A DNA stretch of 64,000 nucleotides from Herbaspirillum sp. alder98 (lineage in GTDB: Bacteria > Pseudomonadota > Gammaproteobacteria > Burkholderiales > Burkholderiaceae_D), in assembly GCF_020179755.1 (NCBI RefSeq), contig NZ_JAIUCY010000002.1:620001-684000 (forward strand), written 5' to 3'. This document shows positions 63,462 to 64,000 of this stretch, piece by piece. The translations under genes and the position numbers were made by a program. Every line of letters begins with the position of its first letter. Position 1 is the first letter of the stretch. Under the pieces are notes generated by a model. The model was not told the DNA's origin, did not search any database, and was given only the letters and a program-made list of their open reading frames with translations.

Positions 63462-63537
63462 TGGTGGGTGCTGAGAGGCTCGAACTCCCGACCTAAGCCT
63501 TGTAAGGGCTCCGCTCTACCAACTGAGCTAAGCACCC
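63462..63537 (-). tRNA. tRNA-Val (TAC)
   Basis: A 76-base cloverleaf on the minus strand: acceptor GGGTGCT/AGCACCC, D-arm AGCTCAGTTGGTAGAGC, anticodon loop CTTACAA (TAC), T-arm GGGAGTTCGAGCCTC, encoded CCA. It is 23 bases upstream of tRNA-Asp in the direction of transcription, one transcript downstream of lon. Confidence 0.97.
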
Positions 63538-63650
63538 GAAACCTTGACAGCCCGTCGCTAAGTCACAGCGACGAAAGAACAATATTCTAAAGCATTATCT
63601 AATGCTTTGCCAGCATTATTTCCCTGTTGTCATCACTGAATTGCTTAATG

Positions 63651-63684
63651 AAAACTGCCCCTGCAGCGCAAGCCGCAGGGGCAG
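63651..63684 (-). terminator. lon terminator
   Basis: CTGCCCCTGC (63655-63664) and GCAGGGGCAG (63675-63684), followed on the minus strand by TTTT. It lies about 30 bases past the lon stop. Confidence 0.85.
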
Positions 63685-63713
63685 TCTCGTGTAGCAACAA
63701 ACTTAGTGCTTGA

Positions 63714-64000
63714 TCAGTGCTTGACCACAGGGTCAACCGCGCCTTCCTTGGCCGCGACAGCAGAATCGACGATCGCCTCTTCTTCCGGCAAGGCGGCAGG
63801 TTGACGTTCGAGCGCGACTTCCAGAACCTTGTCGATCCAACGCACCGGGATGATTTCCAGCTTGTTCTTCACGTTGTCCGGGATCTCGGTCAGGTCCTTG
63901 ACGTTCTGCTCGGGAATCAACACGGTCTTGATCCCGCCGCGATGTGCCGCCAGCAGTTTTTCCTTCAGACCGCCAATGGGCAATACTTCGCCACGCAGGG
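63714..64000 (-). CDS. lon: ATP-dependent protease La, Lon (C-terminal end)
   Basis: The last about 95 codons of Lon; the gene continues past the window edge. [20 protein letters not shown] with [20 protein letters not shown] is the C-terminal part of the Lon peptidase domain, containing the catalytic Lys (GGLKEK). The following tail ([16 protein letters not shown]) is acidic. Lon degrades misfolded and regulatory proteins in the cytosol. In many Burkholderiales lon is followed by an HU gene; here tRNA-Val and tRNA-Asp follow directly. Confidence 0.97.
   Translation of the reverse strand, partial: LRGEVLPIGGLKEKLLAAHRGGIKTVLIPEQNVKDLTEIPDNVKNKLEIIPVRWIDKVLEVALERQPAALPEEEAIVDSAVAAKEGAVDPVVKH

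Overview
The window is a GC-rich (roughly 60-65 percent by eye) bacterial chromosome segment. Monomeric NADP isocitrate dehydrogenase, an FNR-type regulator, a Csu-like pilus locus and a lon gene beside tRNA-Val/tRNA-Asp suggest a betaproteobacterium of the Burkholderiales, plausibly Oxalobacteraceae (Herbaspirillum/Massilia-like). The family-level guess is inference. I see no phage, transposase, CRISPR array or rRNA, so this reads as ordinary chromosome with accessory patches.

Layout. 1-1700: 3' part of monomeric isocitrate dehydrogenase, its terminator and a REP-like repeat. 1731-7984: ethanolamine catabolism, with permease, Tat-exported HAD phosphatase, eutB and eutC on the minus strand and a divergent AraC regulator. 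8076-10973: an HMW1C-type cytoplasmic N-glycosyltransferase followed by three very small genes whose products share 15-residue double-glycine leaders; two of the three are not usually called by gene finders. 11202-16210: two tandem secreted DUF1120 proteins, a secreted alpha/beta hydrolase, a methyltransferase plus a small secreted protein, and a small cytosolic protein, followed by more REP-like repeats. 16451-20353: DoxX-pirin-pirin operon, divergent LysR regulator and an isochorismatase-like hydrolase. 20494-23961: FNR, PAP2 phosphatase, lipid kinase and metallophosphoesterase. 23900-28138: PepSY membrane protein, a small unknown protein and a COG0523 metallochaperone sharing a palindrome-rich intergenic region, and an aspartoacylase-like hydrolase. 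28149-30644: GNAT, enoyl-CoA hydratase and acyl-CoA dehydrogenase. 31349-39510: diguanylate cyclase, PhzF, LysR/SDR pair, and a periplasmic binding protein overlapping a CHASE-PAS-GGDEF-EAL receptor. 39522-41974: GST, LpqC-like esterase and two small envelope proteins. 42121-51535: a seven-gene operon with a branched-chain-type ABC importer flanked by two different CoA ligases and a divergent CRP/FNR regulator. 51609-56374: two sensor kinases and two response regulators. 56773-63280: archaic chaperone-usher (Csu/SCPU) pilus genes with a tandem triplication of a subunit gene. 63362-64000: tRNA-Asp, tRNA-Val and the 3' end of lon.

Themes. There are several compact import-and-activate or sense-and-respond modules: ethanolamine import plus deamination, acid import plus CoA activation, a periplasmic binding protein plus c-di-GMP enzyme, and kinases next to pili. 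The most unusual stretch is 8076-10973, where an N-glycosyltransferase with no adhesin partner in view sits beside three double-glycine-leader peptides. The second is 61071-63280, where a pilin-like gene has been copied three times together with its leader, each copy with its own terminator.
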